Source: Bemisia tabaci
Lineage: Eukaryota; Arthropoda; Insecta; Hemiptera; Aleyrodidae
Direction of reading: 5' to 3'
DNA length: 64,000 nucleotides
NCBI RefSeq assembly: GCF_918797505.1
Contig: NC_092800.1
Coordinates: 27,233,577 to 27,297,576 of the forward strand
How positions within the stretch are numbered: the stretch's first letter is position 1; each line of letters begins with the position of its first letter. A program made the position numbers and the translations under genes. Below, piece after piece: positions 10,210-20,471 of this stretch. A model generated the notes under the pieces. The model was not told the DNA's origin. It worked only from the letters and a program-made list of their open reading frames with translations, and did no database searches.

Positions 10210-10860
10210 GGGTGAAATGGCTCTTCGGTTATTTTCGAGTATTTAGCATGAATATTCATCATGAGTCAATTTCAAAGTGGTGAATATTTTATCCGTTCTG
10301 ACAATTGATCCACTGTATCAGCCACACTTCATTCGTGAGATTACGACCCCGCAGTTTTCTCTTTTATAGTTTTAGGATTCATAATTAGTGCCGGCTAAAA
10401 GGAATTTCAAAGTGAGCTGAGAAAAATGCACGTTTGATATGCAGCTGAATGGCGAAAAATACCCCGAATCCGTCATTGAACACGTTAATCATTGAACACG
10501 TGATAATCGTTTTAAAATACTGTTTTAACTTAAAATTCTCAAATGTACATTGAATGCGAAAAAAAGTGTCTATTAAAGAATCAGATGTTAACCCTCAGAT
10601 GCCCGAACCGGGTCAAGTCGACCATAGACTTGCCGAAAACACGTGCTCCGCAAGAGTTTTATTTGGTCGCTTCCTTCAAGTTTTAAATGATAAAGGTCTA
10701 CATGTAAATTATGAAAAAAGAATCAGACATCAAATTGAAAGAAGAAAGAAAAATTCGAGTTTCGCAATATTTTATGACAACCATCCCTAGCGGAAAAGAA
10801 GACACAACAAAAAAAAATAAAAAAATGAAAAGAAAATAAAAATTCGAATTCTGATACTTA
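10210..10860. other. Unassigned
   Basis: AT-rich, with poly-A-like patches near 10800-10840. No coding or repeat feature recognised. Confidence 0.4.
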
Positions 10861-10997
10861 CACTGAAAAAAAACTGCTAAAATCAACACATGAAATAGTG
10901 AAGAAAGGTGACAACTTATCAAAATAGATTAAGAACACCGGGTTGATTTTACTAATTTGGTGATTTGTCACCGTATTTTAGCAATTTTTTTTCAGTG
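10861..10997. mobile_element. Short CACTG-terminal element
   Basis: A 137-bp element with ends CACTGAAAAAAAACTGCTAAA and TTTTAGCAATTTTTTTTCAGTG. The interior has GGTGACAA and TTTGGTGATTTGTCACC, again reiterated short inverted motifs. Flanking dinucleotides (TA and AT) do not match directly. Confidence 0.7.
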
Positions 10998-11421
10998 ATA
11001 TCCATGTATGCGTAGGCACTGCATTAATCTTCAGAGAAACGTTATAGGGAACTGGTAACATGATCAATTGATAGTTTATTCTGATTTGGCAACACGGGAA
11101 GATTCAAATGAAAGCCAGAGTTTACTTAACTCCTTCGACATTCGACAAATAAAACAATAAAATTCTCACCCTTACTTTTGTATTTAATTATCCTCCCACG
11201 GTCGTAAATGGGGGAGGGATGAAGAGCGGGGCTTGCCAACCGTTTTTATAACAAAGCAGCTTCCTGGACACGTAAAAGAAAACTTAACGGCACCGAAAAA
11301 CAGTTGGCAACACCAGTTTCATCGACCGATGGACTACTCAGCTGAACCGGTATCATGCTCGGGAGAAACTCAGTTATTTTGAACTTCAACGAACTGGAGG
11401 TACTCTAAATTTGAGGTATTA
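10998..11421. other. Unassigned
   Basis: No feature recognised. Confidence 0.35.
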
Positions 11422-11669
11422 CACTGAAAAGTTTGGTCGTATGTGCCGAAGTTCAGTGTTCCGTATCATTCCGACAAATTCGGCTTGACAAACTGAATCT
11501 TCGGTTCGTTTCACCAAACTTGTGTGATAAAGCGAACTGACGAACAAAGTTTGGTCATACATTCCAAACGTTCGGTTACACGAACCGAAAGTTCAGTTTG
11601 ACAAACCGAATATTCAGGATGATATGGAACACCGAACTTCGGTTCACATGACCGATTTTTTTTTCAGTG
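11422..11669. mobile_element. CACTG-terminal element, GTTCGG-motif family
   Basis: The ends are CACTGAAAAGTTTGGTC and GACCGATTTTTTTTTCAGTG. The interior is a run of CCGAAGTTC, AAGTTCAGT and ACCGAACTTCGG variants in both orientations at roughly 30-bp spacing. Related in design, but not in motif, to 7431-7848; the CTTCGG motif recurs in 19397-19682. Confidence 0.75.
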
Positions 11670-12100
11670 AGATTAAATTTAAACCTAATATATTTGTTTC
11701 CTCTTAAAAATTGACGTATGAACATTCTTATGAGCCTCTGGTCTCCTTTAGTGAATCGTTGCTATGAAATGATTTTAGTCGATAAATAGCACCGTCAAGA
11801 TTGGTTAAAACCTGGCAATAATGGTTCAACAAGTCTGCCGTGATAGCGAAGAGAGCAGGAAGTGCCAAATTTACGCAGCAGTAAGATACGGGACATCCTA
11901 AATACCACAATCCTTAAATTCGTACCTCGTTTAATGGTCCGTTCAATTTAAAAAAGTGAGCATAGAGAAGTTTCTTGACTTCTATCGGAAAACATATTTT
12001 ATCGGGAGAAACGAGGCAACGTTGGAAAGCTCAAATGGATTCGAAACACAACATGGGCCTATTAAGCCCTATTATTCGATGCCGCGATTATTCTGCAAGT
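11670..12100. other. Unassigned, with a solo end of the 550-bp family
   Basis: At about 11915-11942 the sequence AAATTCGTACCTCGTTTAATGGTCC matches the terminal inverted repeat of the 550-bp family. No opposite end was found nearby. The remainder is unassigned. Confidence 0.4.
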
Positions 12101-12109
12101 TCGAATAAT

Positions 12110-12290
12110 CGCGCCGAACACAGTGCGGCCGGCGTTAAACGCGTATCAGCGCCTAAAGGACTGCAGAAATACTTCACGCATTGCGCCAAACAGTGCGGTC
12201 GGTACGACAGGCAGATTAGCGCCTACAAGACTGCATGAATACTTCTCGCGTTGCGCGAAACAGTGCAGTCGGTCAGTTGCCGTTCTTTTG
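12110..12290 (+). repeat. Two-to-three-unit tandem repeat with ACTTCACGCATTGCGC core
   Basis: Units of about 70 bp repeat GCGCCTA-A-GACTGCA-GAATACTTC-CGC-TTGCGC-AACAGTGC. Reverse-orientation relatives form the tandem array at 53420-53590, and the same core sits in the palindromes at 41041-41115 and 57950-58020. Confidence 0.75.
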
Positions 12291-12756
12291 ACTATGTCTG
12301 CACGGTTTTTATCACAATTAAAGGGTAAATATTTATCTCAATTGCAACCATTCAGAAGCTCGGACGATGTTCAATCGATGCTTAAACGATGCAGCGATTT
12401 TGAAACTTGATTTACGTACAATTAATTTGGTTTAATAAAAAGAAAACAGACCGACTGAAAATATTGCGACGAATTTGTTTGTGATTTTATTTTAAATCAT
12501 TACGGAAATTTCCCGGAAACTCTTCAAAAAACCTGTTTTCGGATTTTCTTTAAAAAAAAAATGATTAAAAATAAAACATGAGATGTGCAACGTTGCAATC
12601 GGAGATAAGAAAACTTTTTTCCGCGCGTGCAGGCGTCGATATTTGATTTCATTCACATTTCTGCGGTTATCATCCATCATTGACCGAATCTGAGAGTTGA
12701 CTTTTGAGAGTAACTTCTGCACTGTACATATGGACGATGGCAGAGCGGGGTCTCTA
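12291..12756. other. Unassigned
   Basis: No feature recognised. Confidence 0.35.
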
Positions 12757-12760
12757 AAAT

Positions 12761-13013
12761 GGACCGCGTTAAGCAGAAAAGAACCAAGCCACATCAGCTT
12801 TTGCAAAATTTAATAGGGTATTTCAAGTTTTTACATGATGAAGGTTGTGCGTGTTTATGTGCAAATTTCAGTGAATTTTCTGCACAGTACGAAGCAAATT
12901 CTTTAAAATTTTCAAAGGAATCCGCCCGGATGCTCTCTTGTAAAAAATTAAATTGCTCGGTTAAATTTGGCAATAGCTGATGTGGCTTGGGTCCTTCCTT
13001 CCAAACGCGGTCC
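12761..13013. mobile_element. GGACCGCG MITE, copy 2
   Basis: The termini are GGACCGCGTTAAGCAGAAAAG and CTTCCAAACGCGGTCC. A clean AAAT duplication lies at 12757-12760 and 13014-13017. Inner paired blocks CCACATCAGC and GCTGATGTGG match the copy at 6150. Confidence 0.85.
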
Positions 13014-13087
13014 AAATACATTCTCTCTTATTCCAACATAGATCGAGTCATTTTTGCTGAGTGCGGCATCAACGTCTCCGGTGCGTT

Positions 13088-13340
13088 CTTCCGTGCTGAG
13101 GAAGAACGCCGTATGAACATTCAAGAGTTGCCAAATTTCCCTCGATAAAACATGTAATTTTGACAACATTTATGCATATGATCCCTTGAATTTTTCAGAT
13201 ATTTTAGATTAAATTGCGTACAAAATCGTCAAAAAATTTTGGAAAATATTATTCGTAATTTTCTCAGTAAATTCGGTTTTGATCGCAGGAAATTTGGCAA
13301 CGTCTTAAGGCGCATATGGCGTTTTTCTTTAGCACGACGG
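13088..13340. mobile_element. CTGCCGTG MITE, copy 2 (diverged ends)
   Basis: Starts CTTCCGTGCTGAGGAAGAAC and ends TTTCTTTAGCACGACGG. Flanks CGTT and TGTT share three of four bases. The inner GTTGCCAAATTTCC and GGAAATTTGGCAAC blocks are intact. Confidence 0.8.
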
Positions 13341-13722
13341 TGTTCACATTCTGCAGATTTTGCTCCTTCGTTCTGCACCTCGACGCGCTGGTAGGGGGCT
13401 TCCTACGTCGGCGAGGATTATGATTTTACGACCGCCGAGGCATCGCGTTTTAAATTTAATCAATACCGGCACGAAATAATAAAATCCGAATCAAGTCACC
13501 TATAAAGTTTAACGAACGCGCCAATAAAGGCACGCAGAGCAGAGTCCTCGAATAAGGGTCGATATCCCGTAGGAAATGTTGCGTCATGCTCCTCGTTCAA
13601 TCATTTTACATTTTCAATTGGCGAGATAAGTGGAGTGGGATGGGCGAAGGGTTGATTATTATGAAAAACTGTTTTTTCCTCCCAGATTTCCTTCTCCTCC
13701 CAATTTCATATTTGCAGTGCGA
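13341..13722. other. Unassigned
   Basis: No feature recognised. Confidence 0.35.
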
Positions 13723-13934
13723 CACGGAAAGAAATAAAATTGCTGATTTAACTAACAATTTTGTAGTTAAAAAAAGTATCCGACATGTTTCAATGTAAAT
13801 TTTACCATAAAAAATGCTAATTTAACCATCTTTCTAGTTAAATTAACTGTTTGTCATTGTGCAATGTACTTTTGAAAAATGTCGGACATATTGTTTGACA
13901 AAATTGTTTAATCAGCAATCCATATTTTTTCGTG
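13723..13934. mobile_element. CACGG-terminal element, TTAACTA-motif family
   Basis: The left end CACGGAAAGAAATAAAATTGC pairs with the right GCAATCCATATTTTTTCGTG. Inside are TTTAACTAACAATTTTG, TTTAACCATC, AGTTAAATTAACTG and CAAAATTGTTTAATC, plus paired GTCCGACAT/ATGTCGGAC. Same construction as the other CACTG/CACGG elements. Confidence 0.7.
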
Positions 13935-15624
13935 AAACTGTAATTTTGTAAATTACTATCCCCATCAAACTGAATCCCATATTTTCTTTAATTTTATTAG
14001 AAACTTTTCTTTTGACTATTTATTTAGCACATCTTTGAAATACAAATTTAGTGCTATTACTTTAAAAATAAAATACATATCTTAGGACAAGTTAGCTGGG
14101 AATGATTGGGTGAGAGAATGAGTGAGGTACATGAAAGTATGAAAGAACTAAGTGTAAGCTTAAATAACTAGTTGACTATCCTCGTAAGACAATTGCCTAG
14201 GTAGTTAAAATTAGGCAAATATTTACAAGACAAAAGTAAAAACTGTATTTTTAGAAACTAAGACCTACAATTTTTCCATTTTACGAAAAATTAGAGAATT
14301 TTGATACATTCTGTTTTACATCTGTTTTCTGATCTTGGCAACTCCTCTGAATAAAGTGAATCTTTGGCGCACAACTTATCGTAGCATATACTTCAAAATT
14401 TGAACACGAAAGCGCATTTTTTCGTGATAGTACTCGGTTTTAAATTCCTTTCGAGTTCGTAAGTTTAATTTAGTTTTCAATTTTAAACGGATTTACCCCC
14501 AAATCACATAACTGATACCCACGACCTCCCTCGACAACCAGGTTATTTGGACTATTTATGCTAAAAAGAACTATATTGCATGCAAATCCTATGCACTTGG
14601 TTCCTTTTAGCATAAATAGCTTTATTTAATTAAGACACACGCTAATACGAGGGAAAAACTGGTGGAAAATGTTTATACTCCCGCGAAAAATATGTGTTTG
14701 TCACCACTAGTCAATAAACATTTTTTGAACCGCGCCGATTATTGGATGAATCAGCTCTTAAAGCGAAATAGTGGTAACGTAATCCTGTGGAATTCAAAAT
14801 CAGGATTGCGCGCTCATATTTTGAAATGAGAACGTCTAGTGCTTTACAATTTAAAAAAGTTCCGTTGAGTTTGTTTCAGTGCAAATTAGTGAGAGCAGCA
14901 AAACTTACGGCCGAACTTTTGTTTACATCCGCACCATACCGGTCCGCATTAAAGTTCAATTTGTGCTCCGGAACAGAACTAGTAAACTTTAGCCCCTAGA
15001 CCAGGGTAAAATAAAGAGTTTGAAAGCGGTGTAATATGCAGTAGATGTTGAAGCAAGATCCCTCAATGTATAGATCGTATTCGATACATCAAACAGGTGA
15101 AATTGTATCGATATCGATTGGTTCAACGTAGCCTCAAAAGTCAATTTAGAGATCTGAGAGAACGAGTCCTTTGTGTTACATTTTTTACTCTTTTGAGTAA
15201 CCAAATGGCAATGAAAAGTTAAATTATTAGGAATTTTCTCATTTTCAGCTGTCCCAACTTAAATCCAAAAATTTTTGTTTGAGGTTATGTTAAATTGTTT
15301 TGAACCAGACGATACATCGAACCACTATCGATGGCGATCCATTGAAAAGGTCCATTCATTGAAATAGCGCGGAATAGAACGTTCTAAATTATTGAGCATT
15401 CTTAATAAGTCTCTGTGTAATAAATTGCTTCGAAGTCGCAAGTCACATCGATTGGATAGGAACCATTCGTCTCTTTAGAATCGACACAAGTTGTGCGACA
15501 CATTTTGTCGTTTTCCGAAATAAAGGCTTAACTCCATATCTAGGCTGTAAAACTGACACAAACGATGCAATTTTTTTCAAGACTGTGGAGTATGAAACTT
15601 TTAGTTAAAAAATGCTAATAATTT
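13935..15624. other. Unassigned AT-rich sequence
   Basis: About 1.7 kb with no recognised repeat or coding region. Short frames do not resemble any family. Confidence 0.4.
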
Positions 15625-16150
15625 TTACGTACATTTCGAAGGAAAATCGGTGGAATTTTAAGTTAAAAACTCTGAACGGTAAAAAGATAATTTGAAAGGA
15701 AATTTTGCAACTTTGGAATTCCGTTACGTTCTTTCACCTGACAAGTAACGATTTATGGAAATTCTGATTGTCAATGAACGTCTGCTGATTTTTGCATGTA
15801 TTTCGAAGGAACATCAGTGAAATTTTCGGTTAGAAACGCTCAACGTCTTCCTGGTAAAAATAATACGTGAAAGGAAATTTTGCAACTTCGGAATTCTGTT
15901 AAGTTCCTCCGTCTGAGATATTACGATCTATGAAAAGTCTGATTGTCAAGAAGGAGGTACTCGAACGTCTGCTGATTTTTGCGTGTATTTCGAAGGAGAA
16001 TCGGTGAAATTTGAAGTTAAAAACGCTCAACGGTTAAAAGATAATTTGAAAGGAAATTTTGCAACTTTGAAATTCCGTTCCGTTCTTACGTCTGGGAAAT
16101 CACGATTTATGGAAATATTCCCTGTCAAGTGGGAGGTACTTGAAGCGAGT
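15625..16150 (+). repeat. Three diverged tandem units of ~170-190 bp
   Basis: Units begin near 15632, 15799 and 15986 with ATTTCGAAGGA. Each carries GAAAGGAAATTTTGCAACTT, a TTCCGTT/TTCTGTT block and a GTACTTGAA- or CGAACGTCTGCTGATTTTTG-type end. The divergence suggests an old array. Confidence 0.75.
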
Positions 16151-16554
16151 AGGCTACCTACCCACCGCATTTTGCCTCTAGTTATTTCCGTTCCGTCTGG
16201 CTCGAAATTTCGGTGTCATAATGATTCTGGACCGGCCGGAGATGCTTTTCCGACACGAGGGCACCGGGCGCAACTTTTCGGCCGATCGATTCGAGAGGTC
16301 AAACACTTGTAGGCGGTCGTTCCTCGTTTCTCAGGCCCACTCACTCTATCAAGACACGACAAAGTACCTTTGATTGGCGGCGGGACGAGAGCCTCCAGAT
16401 TTTCCAACAAGCTTGATTTGATTAAAGAGCTCTCCGCTCTACTTTTAGTCCGCGGCGAGATTTAACCCGGAGGGATTTTCGAGCGCCACCGTGGAGAGAA
16501 AATTGTCGGGTATCCCGAAGACAGGAAGCGAGACATTGAAACACATATCGTCGC
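16151..16554. other. Unassigned
   Basis: Relatively GC-rich. No gene was supported; several overlapping frames are mutually exclusive and unlike known proteins. Confidence 0.35.
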
Positions 16555-16637
16555 CTTCCGGGGAAAGTATCACATGCGCCATTCGACGTTTCAAAATTTC
16601 CTCCGCCATTATATTTTTTTGCAGAGAAATCATTCAA
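16555..16637 (-). repeat. Repeat containing the GACGTTTCAAAATTTCC motif
   Basis: Reverse-complement relative of the block at 17140-17240: GAAATTTTGAAACGTCG, ATGGCGC, GTGATACTTT and GGAAGGCGACG appear in the same order. The CACTG element 16638-17051 is inserted between the two. Confidence 0.6.
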
Positions 16638-17051
16638 CACTGAAAAAAAATCTCGGTGTATTTACTAAGAAAAAGGTAGAATTACAAAGAATTCAGGGTT
16701 CTATTTGATCCCAGTTTTTTCTTGGTAAAATTAACATTTATGGAATTGGTAATTTTACCGAGAAATCTCGGTAAAATTATTGAACTTTCTCGGTAATTTT
16801 ACTGGACCTTGGTAAAAACGCCAATATTTTTTATCGACTGTGGTAGAATTATCGAGATAAAATGGCAAAGTTACCGGGAATCGATTACCAATAAAAGTGG
16901 TATTCTTACCTAAAAAAAACAGTAAAAATACCGGTTTTTGGGTAAGCTTACCAGTCTGTCTTTGTAAAATTACCAATAATTGGTAAGAAACAGTGAGATG
17001 GTAAAGGTAGCAACGGACCTTGGTAAAAACGCCGAGATTTTTTTTTCAGTG
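16638..17051 (-). mobile_element. CACTG-terminal element, GGTAA-motif family, copy 2
   Basis: Opposite orientation to 7431-7848 and highly similar. Ends CACTGAAAAAAAATCTCGG and TTTTTTTTTCAGTG, flanked by AA on both sides (16636-16637 and 17052-17053). The interior is dense in GGTAAAATTACC-like repeats. Confidence 0.85.
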
Positions 17052-17460
17052 AACGAAGCTGTCCGAAAATTTCAATGACTTTCCTTTGAGCTGCCGATAA
17101 AATTTTGTGAAATTTTCAAATAGACTCAACCGAAATTTATCTGTAAAAGAAATAAAATGGTGGCGAAAATTTTGAAACGTCGCATGGCGCTTGTGATACT
17201 TTGGCCGGAAGGTGACGGTGTATAGTGCAGAGGTTACATTTCCGCAAAACTCCGCCGCCATCATATTATTTTAAAGAGGAATTGTTGGTTGAATATGTTT
17301 GAAAATTTTACTGAATTTCATCGGCAGCACAAAGAAAATTCAGGGACATTTTTGGACAGCTTCGTTGAACAATTTTTCCGTAGAGAAATAAAACGGCAAA
17401 GGAAATTCTTAAACGTCGCATGGCGCTTGTGCTACTTTCGCCGGTAGGCGGCGATATGAT
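17052..17460 (+). repeat. Two diverged units with CGTCGCATGGCGCTTGTG
   Basis: The motif CGTCGCATGGCGCTTGTG followed by an ACTTT-GCCGG block occurs near 17180 and again near 17415, each preceded by an AAATAAAA-GGC/GGT tract. A 143-aa minus-strand frame overlaps this repeat and is therefore not called a gene. Confidence 0.6.
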
Positions 17461-17748
17461 GTAAATAAGAGTCTGCAAAGAAATGCAATCTTTGAAGTTG
17501 CAGGGTGTGTGGTCCTTCAAGATTTTATTTCTATACGGACCATAGTTTGCAATAAGGAGCGAATATTCTGACTCGTCCATAAAATTACCTATCAGCGTAA
17601 GAAAGCCGTGTGGCACATACATTGTCCCTAAAATGCGCCAGAAACTCATATTTTTATCGAAAAATGCAGGTACTAAGATCCTCGTGTAAATTTTAAGTAA
17701 AAGTTTTAGATAATTTACTGATTTCTTTCCCTTTTTCATTTTTTGCAG

Positions 17749-17895
17749 TTATGTTTTGCCGTTGACGGCCATGACGTACTTGTACATCAAAATGGCACGA
17801 TTACTAGAAGAAAATCAAAAGCCATTATCAATATCTCGCTACGAGACTGGTTCCAGAACATCAAGATCTGGGTCATCGTATCGCAACAATTCCAG
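17749..17895 (+). CDS. GPCR exon: transmembrane helix 5 and start of cytoplasmic loop 3
   Basis: This is part of a rhodopsin-family G-protein-coupled receptor, a plasma-membrane signalling protein; ligand unknown. The acceptor is TTTTTTGCAG at 17739-17748 and the donor GTAAAT at 17896. Translation starting at 17750 gives YVLPLTAMTYLYIKMARLL, where Pro and the Tyr eight residues later fit the conserved helix-5 Pro5.50 and Tyr5.58. A Ser/Arg-rich stretch typical of cytoplasmic loop 3 follows. The exon ends with two codon bases (AG). Another frame is also open, but only this one continues into the exon at 40514. Helices 1-4 were not found upstream. Recognition rests on motifs, not on a named orthologue. 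Confidence 0.68.
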
Positions 17896-18622
17896 GTAAA
17901 TTTTCTTTCATAATTTGATTTATTGTTTACACCGATCTCGATTTTGACCCTTCGAATTTATTACAGCCACTGGAAAAGACTGTACTTTGTAAAAAACCCG
18001 AATGGTGGATGTTTAGGCGAGTGAGGGTGCGGAAAATTAAAAATTAATTTTGATATAGAATGTCGTATTTCAGGTGCGACTTCTCAAGGGCATGTCCATG
18101 GATATTAATTAACTGTGGCTAGGAGACGAACGAATTCTGTGCTAGCTCCAGAATATGCTTTTTGTTTCTCACAATAAATTTTCATCAACGATACTGATTG
18201 AAGTTGCAAGTACAAAGCATGAAATAATTATCTCGGCTGATGAAAATGATTGACTTTAGGATAATAATGGGGTATTTTCAAAAATGCTCTATTTTTCTTC
18301 AGAAGTGACATCATTTAACCGCTTTGTTTTCATTCCATTTGTTTTCCTCGATCATAAAACACTTTCATTGGGATGATCTTTATACATATTACTAAAAATA
18401 TATTGGAAAATTTTGTCATTCAGTTTTTATCGAGGATTTGTCACTTAAAATCTGACAATACGCATTCCAGCACCCGGTGTAGAATCGGTAGAGCTACATT
18501 ATAACCATAAAGTCCTGTGTATAACATTAGAAAAAATAAAATATATAAAAATGCGACTACTCAAATCAGCCTTTGATGGGATGGACGACCCTCCCCCCCT
18601 CCCCAGAGAACATAGATGAACT
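17896..18622. other. Unassigned intronic sequence
   Basis: No repeat or gene recognised. Confidence 0.4.
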
Positions 18623-18882
18623 GGATTGCATTTTGCAAAAAGGAACCAAGAGCATTTCAATGTTGCTAAGATTGTGCAACTCTTTTTACCTTGCAAATAT
18701 AAACAACTGATAATCTAAACAAGTTATATCCTTACTCCCAATCGACTATAAATTCAAGACGAAAATTAGCCTGGTCAATTTAATTATTTGCATAATTTCA
18801 ATAATTTTATCGCAAAGATTGTAAGTTGCACAATCCTCGCAACATTGGAATGCTCTTGATTCCTTTTTGCAAAATGCCATCC
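18623..18882. mobile_element. GGATTGCATTTTGC MITE, copy 1
   Basis: The inverted ends are GGATTGCATTTTGCAAAAAGG and CCTTTTTGCAAAATGCCATCC, followed by GAACCAAGAGCATT/AATGCTCTTGATTC. A perfect AACT duplication lies at 18619-18622 and 18883-18886. A second copy is at 44887-45142. Confidence 0.88.
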
Positions 18883-19396
18883 AACTGTAATCGACATTAC
18901 CGTAAATAAGGGAGAAATTACCGAAAAGGTACGGTAGTGATATCCTATAGAAATTTTATCATCATTAATATAAACTTCGAAGGATTCTGCCTTTTTCTAT
19001 TTCACTCGAGGGGAAGTGTCCCCTCCCGGACTCTCTTCCCCACCCGGTGACTGACGCTGCGCTGCTGTGCTGAACGGTTCAGCCTGAACCTTTCCCCTAC
19101 GTCTAACCGTTCCCCACTCCTCTGTCAATGAAACCATGCCACCGCTTTTACGTATTGTCGCTCGACCGCCCAGGTACCTACCGGCCACTCCGGCCAGCGG
19201 TCAGTTGATGATAAATCTCGCTCATGCTCCTATACGCAGCTACGCATTGATTACGCCAGCGAATTACTTCCAAATAATTAGAATTTCTTCGATAATAGTT
19301 TTCTTTATTTATTCGACGGTATTTTTTCTCTGTTCTACTGTGATTTCCTTGGTTCTCTACTGTGTTTGACTGTGTTGAAATTTATATTAATACTCA
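18883..19396. other. Unassigned intronic sequence
   Basis: No recognised feature. Confidence 0.4.
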
Positions 19397-19682
19397 CACG
19401 GAGAAAAAACTTCGTGCATGGGACCCGACGTTGAGATCATATGAATCTCTTAAAACTTGAGGTCCAGCTGCCGAAATTCGGGTCAGAAATCTGAAACACT
19501 TCGGTATGCACCGAGTACTTCAGATGTGTGACCTGAAACCTTCGGTATATACCGAACTACTTCAATTGTCTGACCCGAACTTCGGCAGATGGACCTTAAC
19601 TTTTCGGATGCGTGATCCGAAAACTTCAGAGATCCATATGATCTCAGCTTCGGGTTCCATGCACAAAATTTTTTTCTCCGTG
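19397..19682. mobile_element. CACGG-terminal element, CTTCGG-motif family
   Basis: The ends are CACGGAGAAAAAACTTCGTGC and TTTTTTTCTCCGTG, with subterminal GCATGGGACCC/GGGTTCCATGC. The interior repeats ACTTCGGT, GACCTGAA, GACCCGAACTTCGG and ATCCGAAAACTTC in both orientations. Flanking dinucleotides (CA, TT) do not match. Confidence 0.75.
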
Positions 19683-19727
19683 TTTCCTTTTAGGGGACGC
19701 AACTAAAATTTCAGTAAATTTTTTCAG

Positions 19728-19733
<6 letters not shown>

Positions 19734-19766
<33 letters not shown>
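19734..19766 (+). repeat. Poly-A tract (33 A)
   Basis: Uninterrupted A run. It may be the tail of a retroposed copy, but no element body was recognised immediately upstream. Confidence 0.9.
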
Positions 19767-19768
<2 letters not shown>

Positions 19769-19959
19769 GACTAACAATGGTTCCTCACCTTCTCGTGGTG
19801 TTGGCCGTTTTTACTAAGTGGGAACCGTCCATAAGATATAGTCTATTTCTTGCCCTGCCATTATTATTCTACAAGTTAATTGTGGAGTGAGAATTTCATA
19901 ATGTTTTCTATGAAATCTTCAAAATATAGTGATAAAAAATTTGCAACTACTACAAAATC

Positions 19960-20069
19960 GGCTCGCGAAGCGAGCCGAATGTCACTCGCGCAGCGAGTGA
20001 CCGGGGGTCCAGGGGGCGTAGCCCCCGGCTAGGCGTGACGGGCGCGCGAAGCGCGCCCAGAACGGCTAG
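19960..20069 (+). mobile_element. Helitron-like 3' terminus with four tandem hairpins
   Basis: Four consecutive hairpins: 19960-19976 (GGCTCGC, GAA loop, GCGAGCC), 19983-19999 (CACTCGC/GCGAGTG), 20001-20028 (CCGGGGG/CCCCCGG) and 20040-20058 (GGGCGCGC, GAA loop, GCGCGCCC). The last ends 7 bp before CTAG, which is followed by T (20066-20070). A GC-rich hairpin about 11 bp before a CTRR end is the hallmark of Helitron 3' termini. The 5' TC end was not located and no Rep/helicase frame is present. Confidence 0.5.
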
Positions 20070-20471
20070 TACTGTATAAATCTATTTCGCGATGTGCAGG
20101 AAGCTGTCTCCCTCTTGCCAAAATCACTGTTTGTGCGCATTGTAATCCAACACCGTTAGCTCGCCAACAGCGCGTGTATGCAGTTCTCCTCGAATGTTTG
20201 CAAAAACTCCCTCTCGTCCCGGGAAAACGTGTCCGGGAGACGAGTTTGGAAATCGTCGCTCCTGTCGGAGTACTGAGCTCCCGAAAACAAACCCCCCGGC
20301 GCACGGTGGATCGAGTCAATAGAGAAATCGGGCAAATTTTGGAAACTTTAAACGCTCATAACTCCGTTTATATAAAACTTTGAAGTTGTAAAAGTGGTTC
20401 CATTCGTTTCCTCGTGAAATTTTCTTCTACAATCACTTCTTCAACTTTAAATTAAGACGGAATAAACATCA

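Noticed and set aside
17308..17739. 143-aa minus-strand open frame next to the receptor exon
   Set aside because: It overlaps diverged repeat units (17052-17460), runs opposite to the supported exon and resembles no known family.
19960..20069. Bacterial contamination or attenuator-like terminator cluster
   Set aside because: The flanking sequence is continuous insect-like AT-rich DNA with no bacterial gene nearby; the CTAG end gives a transposon explanation.
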